A stretch of DNA of 64,000 bases from Xanthostigma xanthostigma (taxonomy: Eukaryota > Arthropoda > Insecta > Raphidioptera > Raphidiidae): NCBI GenBank assembly GCA_963575645.1, contig OY754464.1, forward strand, positions 44,320,192 through 44,384,191. The letters are read 5' to 3'. Below the pieces are notes generated by a model. It saw nothing but the letters and a program-made list of their open reading frames with translations, was not told the DNA's origin and made no database searches. This document shows positions 43,881-53,871 of the stretch, piece after piece (the stretch's first letter is position 1; every line of letters starts with the position of its first letter). The position numbers and the translations under genes are program-made.

Positions 43881-44067
43881 TTTTCACAACAAGATAGCGC
43901 ATTGCATTGATACCGGTTATTATATGAAAGGGCGCCAAAACTAAAAACCGTACGAAGCCTTCTCAACTCGTCTACAGTGAGAGCTTTCGAAATTTGGGCA
44001 ACTTACATCAAACTTAACAAAACTACCAATAACATTAATAAATAAGACTGACACAAATAACAACTGG
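43881..44067. other. Unassigned sequence
   Basis: Probably LINE-related on the minus strand, but not recognisable. Confidence 0.3.
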
Positions 44068-44929
44068 TAAGGTAAAAGTCCCTATTATGAGACGATGTCC
44101 CTATTTATGATACATTGCGTGAATATAGTATTTTATTACAAAAAAATCCAACTAAACTCTTAAAAAATATAATAAATACATTTTTTAATCAATTTTAAAA
44201 GCAATTTACTAGCCTTGCCGTTGACTTTTTCTATATTGTTAATAAAAAAAAAATAAAATACTTATAGGGTTTGTCATCTACGCTTGAAGTAATGACTGAG
44301 AAGCATTGAACGATAACGAGTATTCAATTTTTCGTACTGCTTTAATTGAACTGTTTTTTCTCTTTTTAAATATAAATTTTATGTTAATTGAAAGCTAATG
44401 AGCAGTAGATTTTATTTCCACATACATTTATTCTTTTTTTGTAACAATAGTATTTTTTATTCGACTGTCTCTTAATACCTACAGTTATAAGGTTGAGCGT
44501 ACCGCTGTATGAGACACGCTATTTGGTGTCTCAACACGTGCTCTTCAATTGTCCCGATTGTATGAGACAGTGAATGTTTACAAGTTTTTAAATTGACACA
44601 TAACGATATCTATTATTAAAATTGTGCAATTATATAATATAAAGTATTATTAATCAACAAAACTTCAAATTATCCTCTATAAGTAAGTACTTTAAGTTTA
44701 ATAAAGTTAGATTATAAACCTAACCTCAAAATAATACATTGCACCCTGATCTTGCACGGTATTTTTTAATTTTTTTGTTTGAGTATTTTAAATATTTTTT
44801 TAATATTTTAACGTGTATAATTCATGGGAAATTTAAAGCAAGAGCTGAAAAAATGGAAAAAAATGCAACCAAAACCAATACAAAAAAAATCTGTTGTGCT
44901 CGAATGTGAGTAAAATTTTTTTTTCTAAG

Positions 44930-45100
44930 GAAAAAAATCAAAATGATTCGGAAAATATCGAAAAAGCTGTGAAAGACACAGGACTTTCTTTAAGAAAAGC
45001 AGCTTCTGCTTATGATATACCTGTAGCTACACTATAGGTAGAAAAAAAAATTGATCCCGAGAAAACAAAAAATAAAACAGGACGAATGATTCAAGAAACA
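44930..45100 (+). pseudogene. pogo-type transposase, DNA-binding domain remnant
   Basis: The frame NDSENIEKAVKDTG-LSLRKAASAYDIPVATL matches the N-terminal HTH of pogo and CENP-B-like transposases, in which ...LSxRKAAxxYxIPxxTL is conserved. It binds the transposon ends. A stop codon follows directly (after VATL), then VEKKIDPEKTKNKTGR continues in frame, where the linker with GRP would be. The rest of the protein is gone apart from a possible C-terminal charged stretch. It cannot be active. Confidence 0.7.
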
Positions 45101-45179
45101 TCATCCAGAGTTATCCATATGGATAATTTTGAAATAATTGATGAATATCGTTCTCCCAATAATGAAATTTCATCAATAA

Positions 45180-45345
45180 GGCCTAGCTCACATGAAGAGC
45201 ATTCAACGCGTATTTCTATACAATTGTATATAACTGTTTACATGATAACGCGCGTTATCATATAAACAGTTCTATACAATTGTATAGAAATTGTAAACGC
45301 GCGTTGGGCCAACGCGCGTTGTACGCTCTTCATGTGAGCTAGGCC
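45180..45345. mobile_element. Harbinger/Tourist-like MITE, 166 bp, TAA target
   Basis: The ends GGCCTAGCTCACATGAAGAG and its perfect complement, with TAA on both sides (45177-45179, 45346-45348), fit PIF/Harbinger. The interior is a series of palindromes: TATACAATTGTATA twice, GATAACGCGCGTTATC, and AACGCGCGTTGGGCCAACGC. Nearly the whole element is self-complementary. Confidence 0.9.
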
Positions 45346-46114
45346 TAACTGTTGATAAAAGTAGCGTAAAATTATAGTTTATAAATTATTTTATTTAAAC
45401 ATTTTTTAGATAAAATAACTACAAAGTCTTAATTTTAGATAATTCCGAAACACTTTTACAAGAAATATTCACTCTGTCGTTGAAATATCTGCCCAAAAAA
45501 GAGAATTAAAGTTGAAAAAAACAGGCTAAAGTTACCATCGGTATAAGGATCTCCGATGCATGGTATAATACTCAAATAGAAAAAGAAAATAATAGAAAAG
45601 AGAAAAGAGAAAAACAAAAAATTAAAAAAAAATTGTAAAAAAAATTAATGGAGCAAGTTAAAAAACTCCAGAAGCGAATAAAAGAAGAAAAGTATATGAA
45701 TTCGTGTTGATTAATCATTTAATTTATGAAAAATTTATAATTTATCGTTTAAAAATTAAGTTAATTACCTATTTTATAAATAAAATTATCTCATAATAAA
45801 AAATGAATAGTAGGTATAAATATTGTTTTGTTACTTTTTCAACTGTCTCAAAAATAGGGACCTGTATCATGAGACACCGGGGTCATATACCTTCAGACTG
45901 TCTCATAAATAGGGTCGTATAGCTTGATTTTTAAAATGCTTATTATAAACTATTTTTAACTTAAAATTTATTAGAAACAAGAAATTTTGATCTAATAATT
46001 ATGAAATAAGTGTGTAATACAATAAAAATGATATTTTCTACTGAAATACATTTTATATTACCGAAAATGTTCGACCTATCTGAAATATGTCTCATAATAC
46101 GGACTTTTACCTTA

Positions 46115-47310
46115 CCGAAGGCACGACGACAAAAAACAAATAAATAAATAAATAATTAAATAAATAAATAACACACACCCCGACAATACGTGCAAAAACA
46201 CACCAAACTTGTAACCAAAAATTTCAACCAAAAACCTACACAGTAGTAGTAATAGGTACCGCGACCAAAACAAAATAAAAACTAACAATTTATATCCGTG
46301 ATTGTTGTTCAAAATTAATAATGGTTTATAAATCGTAGTATTTAATTGCTTATTATATTCCGCTACTCAGAACGTCGACAAAATACCAAAGAATTCAAAC
46401 AAAATTGTCAGCGATGTTAAATAAGCTTCAACTCTAACTACTTAACCAATCTTGTTCAGTATGGAATAACAGCAATAAGGTCCTTGTTGATTATCACGGA
46501 GGGATATAGAACCACAGATCCTTTTATTAAAGTTCTTAATTACAGGGAGGGCCAAGAGTATCAAAAACAATGCCAAATCCACACTCCTAACAACCAACAA
46601 TGGAACTAACAATTGTATAATGTTCGGCAACAACTATAAACGCTGACCAACCAAAACTTCTAATCTCCAATACTCCAAAAAACTCTCAATAATCTCACAG
46701 CAATCAATTATATCGCAATATTTTATATCGCGATCCACTCGCTACGACGACCAAATTGCCAGTCCTGTTCGTTCTCTATCACACAATTCAAAACACCTAG
46801 CCGCGGACTTCGTCTCACTCGCACCGCCGTAGAAGCTATGCTGATGCACTCCTTGTTCCATTTCATGCAGCATTCTCTAGCAAAGCCATTCCAATGCGAA
46901 GTCAATCAATGTTAAAATTTTTAACTTTGATATTTTTAATCATTGCTACGATATTATATTTTTGACAGGGGCACAAAATTTTGAATTGCTACAGTCTAAC
47001 AGTACATATTATACAGAATTACTTTTAAGTTGATTCTTTTTTTTCACAGTGTGTAGAAATCAAATAGACGAACAATATTTTCAAGTAACTTTTATATCAA
47101 AATTCAAAAATAAAAGAGGAACAAGCTTTTAAAGTTTTATTAAATTTTATCATATTTTGAGGTCGGTCCTGGCGTTATGTTATGTCACTATGGAAATATG
47201 TTATGTCATTATCAAGTATTTACTGCAGCAATTGTTCGAAGTTGTCGCCGTTTTGTTGGACACAAAGATGCGTGCGTCGTAGAGTAGCGATAAGGGCCTT
47301 CCGCGAATTA
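46115..47310. other. Non-coding; (AAAT)n and a GC-richer segment
   Basis: 46138-46171 is an AAAT microsatellite. 46725-46905 is richer in G+C and open on the minus strand (AVRVRRSPRLGVLNCV), but no family is recognised and no splice or start context decides it. The rest has no content seen. Confidence 0.4.
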
Positions 47311-47520
47311 TTTGAAATTCTCATGTGGAATAATGCGTGCGTAATTCGGATTGTGAGAATACCGCTTTTATAAAATTCATGTTAAATCCAGAATACGCGG
47401 CATTTTCTATACGCGGAATTTTCTAGAAAATGCCGCGAATTCTAGATTTTACATGAATTTTATAAAAGCGGTATTCTCACAATCCGAATTAAGCACGCAT
47501 TATTCACTTGAAAATTTCAA
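47311..47520. mobile_element. Hairpin MITE, about 210 bp
   Basis: Arms 47311-47410 and 47426-47520 match: AATAATGCGTGCGTAATTCG on the left and its near complement on the right, through GAGAATACCGCTTTTATAAA and TGCCGCG. The loop is very short (about 15 bp). It should extrude readily. Confidence 0.85.
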
Positions 47521-48056
47521 TAACCGTTTGATTGATTTTAAAATGGACATTATAGAAATTGTCACACCCCACTCACAATTACAATTACCAAATTGATTCG
47601 TTGAAGATACGTGATCTTTAGAAATGGAGAAAAAATGTCGATGCTTTAGAAAAACCGCTTTACACGCAGTATATACACATCGACTTACTAATATAAAAAT
47701 ATTGTTACCTATTCCAAAGAACGCTTGATCAATGCATCTATGATACTGAAAGGTTATATTTTACAGCTAAATTCATGTTGCCAAATTTTTGTATGTAGGT
47801 ATGTACTTATTTTACACGTGATATAAACCATAATGTAAAATTTTAACGGATTGATTCAGGAATTAAAATAACGATGCCCCAGTTTTTCATAGAAAATTAT
47901 CTTTTTTTTTCAAAATTACCATTAGAGTGAAAAAAGCCGTATTCGAGATGTCGACGTTTCATGGTCCATAATCCTTACATACCGAAAAGACCAACAAATA
48001 TCCGCGAACGATACGGTTTCTCAATAGCTTTTATTTCTTGTGTATTTCTTATATAG
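47521..48056. other. Unassigned AT-rich sequence beside the LTR element
   Basis: No gene or repeat recognised. The last four bases, ATAG (48053-48056), are the target duplication of the retrotransposon. Confidence 0.5.
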
Positions 48057-48591
48057 TGCAACGTTTTTTGAAGTTCTTTGGTTTTATTGGAAGCGTGAAT
48101 ACGTTACAACTTCAATTATTGCAAAATTTAGGTTTTTTTATTTTAAAATGAAAGTAGTTTTATAAAATTCCAAAATAATTTTATTTCTCGAATAGGTAAT
48201 CTCGTTATGTAATTATAATTTGAAAGTTTTAAAAGATCGATTCAGTGCGTCGTTTTAATTTTAATTTTGATTAAATGAATTTGTTATAGTTTTAAATTTT
48301 ATTATGATTTTAAATAATATTTTAATTTTAATATTTTAGTTTATTTTAGACTATTTTCAAGATAAATCTATTTTGAATAGTATTTTATTATATTAGATTA
48401 TCTTGCTAGTTTTAAATAACTTTTAATTTGTAATGTTAATAATTTCGTTGTTGAACACTGAATGAATCTTTTTTTACATTTTTCGATAGGCTTTGTGACA
48501 ATACCGGGCGGCCATTACATAATTATCAGTAAATTATAAAATAGGTATATAATATTAGCAAATAATTATGAACAGGGCCGGCATTGTCACA
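48057..48591 (-). repeat. 3' LTR
   Basis: In element orientation it starts TGTGACAATGCCGGCCCTG and ends AACGTTGCA, 535 bp, the same as the other LTR. A polypurine tract (GCGGGGGAAAA read on the minus strand, 48592-48602) lies directly before it. Confidence 0.95.
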
Positions 48592-48746
48592 TTTTCCCCC
48601 GCTATGTAAGAAAAAAAATGCCAATTTTTTTTTTTACAGAAAGAAAATACATTTAAATAAACATAAAAAATATAATACAAAAAAAAAAATGATTTTTATA
48701 CTCGCGAATTTAAACATAAAAAATATAATACAAAAAAAAATGATTT

Positions 48747-51700
48747 TTATACTCGCGAATGATAAGGTCGAAGTAGATCAATGTGAATTTTGCTGGTTTT
48801 TCTGGTTCCATCTTCTCTGACGACGCAAGAAACCGGAGACGTAAAACGGATAATGCGTTTCGGATTTGACCACTTCGGTAGAAACTTTGGTGTTACAGTA
48901 GGATCCTTGTTTGGTGCCATGAGCTTCTGTAAAACTAACTGCCCAACGGAAAAATTATGACGTGGAGGCCGATTCTTATCATAGTATTTCTTTCGATGAA
49001 TATACGCTTTTTCTAGTGCCGTCTCGGTCTCGTCTTGTGTCGGAATTTTGTCCGGTGACAATACGTTTTTTAAGTTCCATTGAAGATCAATGGGATTTGG
49101 TAATTCCCTTTTTAAGAAAATAGCGGCTGGTGTTGAATTAATTGAGTTGTGAAAAGAGGTGTTATATGCATAGCATACGCCGTCAACGTATATATCCCAG
49201 TTGTTATGTTTTTTAGAGTATTGTCGCAGTACAGTCGATATTCCAGCATTTATATTTTTAATTGCGCGTTCGGCTAAATTACTTGATGGTTGATACGGTG
49301 CTGTTTTTACATGTTTAATTCCCCATCTTAGGAGTGATTGTCGCATAAGTTTTCCAATGAAACAACGGGCGTTGTCGGATATTAAGTATGTAGGTGGTCC
49401 ATAACGTGTCCAGATTTTCTCTAGTGCCTTTATGGTTAACTCTGCTGTGGGTCTTGCTACAGGAACTATTTTCCACCATTTCGAGTATCCATCTACGATG
49501 ACAAGACAATGACGTTTTTTGTTTTTTGTTAACGCTAATGGGCCGATATGATCAATGTAGACGTGCGACCATATATCGTCAGGGATGATTGAATTCATCG
49601 GTGCTCCGGGTTGAATATTGGATGGTTTGTGTTGTTGACAAATTTTACATGAGCGGACATAATTCATCACATCGGTGTAAATATTTGGCCACCAAAATCT
49701 TTTAGCTATGTTTCGGTATGTTTTCATGATTCCACCATGTGCGCTGATATCTACGTCATGAAAATAGTAAATGATCATATTTCTAATTTTTTCAGGAATA
49801 AATACTCTTGGAAGTTTATTCTTGCCAACTCGTTTTCTTAGAATACCATCCTTAATGTCGAAGTTATCTTCATCTTGACCAATTTTTATTTTTTGGACGA
49901 TGCCTCGACAGAATGGATCTTCTTTTTGATGACGAGCTATGCTGATAAACGACGCTGGTATTTCGGTTAGAGTATTAATTGCTTCTTCTGTATATTCTTC
50001 GTTATATAAGCGTGATAATGCATCTGCTATAGTATTTAATGTTCCATTTATGTGTTGTACTTCAAAATTGTATTCGGAAAGTTTAAGTACCCAACGACCT
50101 ATTTTTCCCATTTGCTTTGGATGATTGTAAAGAAATGTTAATGCTGCATTGTCGGTTTGTAAAATGAATTTTTTTCCAAGTAAGTATTCACGAAATTTCT
50201 CTAAAGCCCATATCAGTGCAAGTGCTTCTTTTTCATATGTAGTTGCATAGCGAAGTTGAGTTTCAGTAAATTTTTTACTTGCATATGCGACCGGATGTAA
50301 TACGTTTTCGTGTTCTTGAAGTAGAACTGCACCCATAGCTATGTCGCTAGCGTCCGTACGAACTATAAATTGCTTGCTAAAATTCGGAAATTTCAGAACT
50401 TGCGGTGAGATTAACGCTGTTTTAACATCTTCAAATGCTTGTATTTCTGTATTTGACATGTGAAATTTAACACCTTTTCTTTTGAGATTCTGGAGTGGAG
50501 CTATTATTTTTGCCAAATTCGGTATATGTTTTCTAAAGAATGAAACCATTCCAATGAATGAACGAAGTTGCTTTAGCGTCTTCGGTAACGGAAGGTTACG
50601 TATTGCGGCCGTCTTTTCAGGATCAACTTGGACACCGTCTTCAGATATTATAAAGCCCAGAAATTTCAAACTGGACATGGCGAATTTAGACTTCGTTGGA
50701 TTAGCTGTGAATCCTGCATATCGTAATCTTTTAAGTACTTCTTCAATGTGCGTTAGATGTTCATCAAAAGAATTGGAATGAATTAAGATATCATCAAAGT
50801 ATGGTAAGACGTATTTATAGCGAAGATCTCCGAAGACATCACATATAATTCTATTAAGAGCTTGACAACTGATGGCGAGTCCAAAAGGTACAAATTTAAA
50901 TTGAAATTGTCCATGAGGTACGACGAATGCTGTTAACGGTTTAGACTGTTCAGATAGTTCAATTTGATAAAATGCGCTTTTTAAATCAATGATTGTAAAT
51001 ATTTTTGAATTTTGTAGATTTTGAAACATTTCTTCCATGCGCGGCGTCGGAAAACTATCGAAAACTACGTGTTGGTTTAAATGGCGATAGTCAACGCAGA
51101 GTCTTTTTGAACCATCTTTTTTGTCAATTAAGAAGGCTGGTGCGGCGTATGGAGAAATACAACGTTCAATTATACCATCTTCTAGTAGTTGTTTGATATG
51201 CTTGTCCATTTCTTCTGCTTTCGGTGGATTCAATGGAAATGGGTTTTTACGAACTGGAATCTGATCTTTGAGTTGAATCGAATATTTGTACCGTTTCACA
51301 TGACCAATTTTGTTAGTTAGAATATCTTGATAATTTTCCAATAATTTATCCAGCATCATTTTGTGATTATCTTTCAGAAATAGTGGCTTCTCTGCTATGA
51401 AATTGAAGTTTAAATTTTTTAAATTGTTAATTTCTTCGAACTCTACTACTACGAATTTGTCGAATTGAAATTTAATTTCGCTGTTGTAAAAGTCTAGAAT
51501 AATTCCCATTCGTTTCATTGAGATGCTGCCAATAAATATTGGTACAGATATATTTGAAACAACCAAAAATGTTAATTTCCATGAAAATTTCCTAATGTGA
51601 ATATACGCTGTTACTTCTTTTCTGATGATGATTGTTTTTCCGTTCGCTGTAGCTGCATATTTGGATACATTCTTTATGAAGACATTGCTATATTTAGACA

Positions 51701-51902
51701 GGATTGGTAATAGATCTCTTGAAATGAAATTTGCGGAAGCTCCAGAATCAAAAAGGCAAGGAATTTTTTGTTCGTTGATAGTGATTTCAATGCAAGGGAG
51801 TTTAGGAGTGTTTGTCGTATTAGGAAAATTGTTGGATATGAATGAGTTTTGTTTATAATAGCAGATGCGATTGATTAGTTTTTTGGATGTGCTGATCGAC
51901 AT
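48747..51902 (-). CDS. pol: Pol of the Ty3/gypsy element
   Basis: An open frame of 1051 codons. Domains: aspartic protease with DSGA (52-55); reverse transcriptase about 215-400 with IIDLKSAF (306) and YFDD (368-371); RNase H about 510-635 with TDAS (516-519) and QTDN (582-585); integrase zinc finger H715, H722, C752, C755; and integrase core D784, D843, E878 (D,D35E spacing). The C-terminus contains a charged DNA-binding-like tail but no chromodomain was recognised. Products would cut the polyprotein, copy the RNA to DNA and insert it. The fixed order protease-RT-RNase H-integrase marks Ty3/gypsy and not Ty1/copia. No break seen. Confidence 0.95.
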   Translation of the reverse strand: MSISTSKKLINRICYYKQNSFISNNFPNTTNTPKLPCIEITINEQKIPCLFDSGASANFISRDLLPILSKYSNVFIKNVSKYAATANGKTIIIRKEVTAYIHIRKFSWKLTFLVVSNISVPIFIGSISMKRMGIILDFYNSEIKFQFDKFVVVEFEEINNLKNLNFNFIAEKPLFLKDNHKMMLDKLLENYQDILTNKIGHVKRYKYSIQLKDQIPVRKNPFPLNPPKAEEMDKHIKQLLEDGIIERCISPYAAPAFLIDKKDGSKRLCVDYRHLNQHVVFDSFPTPRMEEMFQNLQNSKIFTIIDLKSAFYQIELSEQSKPLTAFVVPHGQFQFKFVPFGLAISCQALNRIICDVFGDLRYKYVLPYFDDILIHSNSFDEHLTHIEEVLKRLRYAGFTANPTKSKFAMSSLKFLGFIISEDGVQVDPEKTAAIRNLPLPKTLKQLRSFIGMVSFFRKHIPNLAKIIAPLQNLKRKGVKFHMSNTEIQAFEDVKTALISPQVLKFPNFSKQFIVRTDASDIAMGAVLLQEHENVLHPVAYASKKFTETQLRYATTYEKEALALIWALEKFREYLLGKKFILQTDNAALTFLYNHPKQMGKIGRWVLKLSEYNFEVQHINGTLNTIADALSRLYNEEYTEEAINTLTEIPASFISIARHQKEDPFCRGIVQKIKIGQDEDNFDIKDGILRKRVGKNKLPRVFIPEKIRNMIIYYFHDVDISAHGGIMKTYRNIAKRFWWPNIYTDVMNYVRSCKICQQHKPSNIQPGAPMNSIIPDDIWSHVYIDHIGPLALTKNKKRHCLVIVDGYSKWWKIVPVARPTAELTIKALEKIWTRYGPPTYLISDNARCFIGKLMRQSLLRWGIKHVKTAPYQPSSNLAERAIKNINAGISTVLRQYSKKHNNWDIYVDGVCYAYNTSFHNSINSTPAAIFLKRELPNPIDLQWNLKNVLSPDKIPTQDETETALEKAYIHRKKYYDKNRPPRHNFSVGQLVLQKLMAPNKDPTVTPKFLPKWSNPKRIIRFTSPVSCVVREDGTRKTSKIHIDLLRPYHSRV

Positions 51903-52981
51903 TCATTTGTATTGTGTGTTTTAGAATTGTGAAAGCTGCAGAATTTTCTCTCTATTGTTTCAGTAGACTGTTGACTTGTACCATTTGCTCTACACTCGTT
52001 CGTATTATGTGTGTTAGTTTTGTGGAAACTGCAATATTTTCTTCTTGGCGTTTCTACTTCTGACTTAGTATGTTGTTCTCCATGAAACTGTAAGATTTGA
52101 ACTGTATCAGCTGCTCTAATTAATTCTTCCATCGAATTTGGAATTGGTATTACATGAAGATACTTAAATGTTTGAGCGTTCACATTCGACCAAACCGTAT
52201 AAGTAAGCTCTGAGTCTGATATGCTATAATTTAAAGCTTTGACTTTGCGGTTGATTGAGTTTATGAAAACATGCAGTGTTTCGTCAGATTGTTGTTTTCT
52301 CCGAATAAATTTCATAACCAGCTGTTCGTAGTACGGTTTTGGTATAAAGCAGTTTAATATATTTGTTTTTAGTGATGACCATGTTGAATGTCTTGGTATT
52401 TCGGCAATCCACCAGTTTCGTAGACGTCCTTGTGTTTTTAGTGTCAGATAATTTAATAATTGCTTCAGATCAACCATATTAAGTTCTGTAACGATGTCTA
52501 CTTCTGTTATAAATTCTAGAAGCTTTTCGGATTCATCACCATCACATATTGGTACATGGGCTAAAAGTTCAGTGCTCTTGATTTTTAAGTCGATAAAATT
52601 TTGTGAATTCACAGCAAGTTGCGATTGGATTTGCAAAATAGATTGGTAATTGTTATATGAGAGTTCCATTGCAGGTGAAAGGCCTCTCATTCGCGGTAGA
52701 TTTGCTTGATACTCTTGAGTTCCTTTTTCTGTAGACATTTTCGGAGTAGCGTGTGAAGATTGCTGTACAGGAGCGGATTGTTGTGCGAGTAAAGATGCGG
52801 CGCCTTGAAGGTCTATTGCGGAGTTGAAATTTGTCAAATCTTGAGTGTCGGACATTGGAGATTGAAAAATGTCTTCTTGATTTTCGGTTTCTTCTTTCTT
52901 TTTATTTTTTTGACTTCGAGTCGTAGGTTTTTCTTCTCCTTTGCTTGCCATGTTTCTTTTCTTGTTTTGCTCTGCTACCAT
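51875..52981 (-). CDS. gag: Gag of the Ty3/gypsy element
   Basis: An open frame of 368 codons. The first ATG overlaps the last LTR base and the primer-binding site, so the real start is more likely residue 11 (MASKGEEKP). The N-terminal part is charged and low in complexity (KNKKKEE). The middle (about 150-300) is the capsid-like region, with LRNWWIAEIPRHSTWSSLK and FIRRKQQSDETLHVFI. The C-terminus has two nearly equal zinc motifs of the form C-x2-H-x4-H-x4-C at about 317-330 and 348-361, instead of the usual C-C-H-C knuckle. Gag would package the element RNA. It overlaps pol by 28 bp; pol is in the -1 frame, consistent with the -1 frameshifting many gypsy elements use. Confidence 0.9.
   Translation of the reverse strand: MVAEQNKKRNMASKGEEKPTTRSQKNKKKEETENQEDIFQSPMSDTQDLTNFNSAIDLQGAASLLAQQSAPVQQSSHATPKMSTEKGTQEYQANLPRMRGLSPAMELSYNNYQSILQIQSQLAVNSQNFIDLKIKSTELLAHVPICDGDESEKLLEFITEVDIVTELNMVDLKQLLNYLTLKTQGRLRNWWIAEIPRHSTWSSLKTNILNCFIPKPYYEQLVMKFIRRKQQSDETLHVFINSINRKVKALNYSISDSELTYTVWSNVNAQTFKYLHVIPIPNSMEELIRAADTVQILQFHGEQHTKSEVETPRRKYCSFHKTNTHNTNECRANGTSQQSTETIERKFCSFHNSKTHNTNECRSAHPKN
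52969..52980 (-). promoter_or_regulatory. Primer-binding site for initiator tRNA-Met
   Basis: On the minus strand TGGTAGCAGAGC starts directly after the LTR. It is complementary to the 3' end of animal initiator tRNA-Met (GCUCUGCUACCA), the expected primer for minus-strand DNA synthesis. The tRNA sequence is from memory. Confidence 0.8.
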
Positions 52982-53515
52982 GCAACGTTTTTTGAAGTTC
53001 TTTGGTTTTATTGGAAGCGTGAATACGTTACAACTTCAATTATTGCAAAATTTAGGTTTTTTTATTTTAAAATGAAAGTAGTTTTATAAAATTCCAAAAT
53101 AATTTTATTTCTCGAATAGGTAATCTCGTTATGTAATTATAATTTGAAAGTTTTAAAAGATCGATTCAGTGCGTCGTTTTAATTTTAATTTTGATTAAAT
53201 GAATTTGTTATAGTTTTAAATTTTATTATGATTTTAAATAATATTTTAATTTTAATATTTTAGTTTATTTTAGACTATTTTCAAGATAAATCTATTTTGA
53301 ATAGTATTTTATTATATTAGATTATCTTGCTAGTTTTAAATAACTTTTAATTTGTAATGTTAATAATTTCGTTGTTGAACACTGAATGAATCTTTTTTTA
53401 CATTTTTCGATAGGCTTTGTGACAATACCGGGCGGCCATTACATAATTATCAGTAAATTATAAAATAGGTATATAATATTAGCAAATAATTATGAACAGG
53501 GCCGGCATTGTCACA
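52981..53515 (-). repeat. 5' LTR
   Basis: 535 bp, appears identical to the 3' LTR. TG...CA ends. It is followed on the minus strand by the primer-binding site. Confidence 0.95.
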
Positions 53516-53716
53516 ATAGAGAAAATGTAAAACTTCAGAAATACCAAGTAATACTATAGATAGTATTTTTTTGTTAAATATAAGCAAAAAACTTTTAATA
53601 CATCACAGTCAGGGCTGAACACTTTTCAATATAAGAATGTTAATCTAATTCTCATTATAACTATAATATAAGCATAGACTATTGTTTACGTCTTGTATAA
53701 CATCCAATTTGTTATA

Positions 53717-53871
53717 CAGCGTGTCCCATTTTAATGTCCCACCCCGGATAACTTTTGTCAGTGACCTTGAATGAAAAATTGTTTGGTACAAAAGTTGTAC
53801 AACTTGGAGGGGGACATTCGATGGCACTAATACTTTCGACCTTGGGTATAATGTTCAAGGTCATTCAAGGT
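53717..53871. mobile_element. Half copy of the TATA MITE
   Basis: CAGCGTGTCCCATTTTAATG and the following 155 bp are a direct repeat of 54103-54256, then the sequence changes at 53872 into an inverted copy of the flank on the other side. It starts after TATA as well. Confidence 0.8.

Larger units (their letters stand above)
44070..46112 (+). mobile_element. pogo-like DNA transposon, 2.04 kb, decayed
   Basis: The ends AGGTAAAAGTCCCTATTATG and, read back, AGGTAAAAGTCCGTATTATG are inverted repeats of about 27 bp, flanked by TA on both sides. ATGAGACA and CCTATTTATGA-type blocks recur inside both ends. The interior keeps a pipsqueak-type helix-turn-helix (44943-45035), found in pogo/Tigger transposases, and a lysine-rich coiled-coil-like end (about 45540-45710: ISDAWYNTQIEKENN, MEQVKKLQKRIKEEKYMNS). 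The catalytic DDE core is missing. A Harbinger-like MITE sits in it at 45180-45345. Confidence 0.8.
48057..53515 (-). mobile_element. Ty3/gypsy LTR retrotransposon, looks whole, very young
   Basis: A 5459-bp element on the minus strand. Parts in order: 5' LTR (52981-53515), primer-binding site, gag, pol (protease, reverse transcriptase, RNase H, integrase), polypurine tract and 3' LTR (48057-48591). ATAG is duplicated on both sides (48053-48056, 53516-53519). The two LTRs, 535 bp each, look identical by eye, so insertion was recent. No break was seen in gag or pol. No envelope frame. The clade within Ty3/gypsy is not fixed. Confidence 0.95.

Noticed and set aside
46725-46905. Minus-strand 60-codon frame in a GC-richer patch as a host exon
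   Set aside because: No clear splice signals, no recognised motif; only the composition is unusual.
50482-50781. Plus-strand frames inside pol
   Set aside because: Antisense shadows of the long pol frame.
52805-53089. Plus-strand frame across the gag start and LTR of the retrotransposon
   Set aside because: It is an antisense shadow of gag and the LTR.
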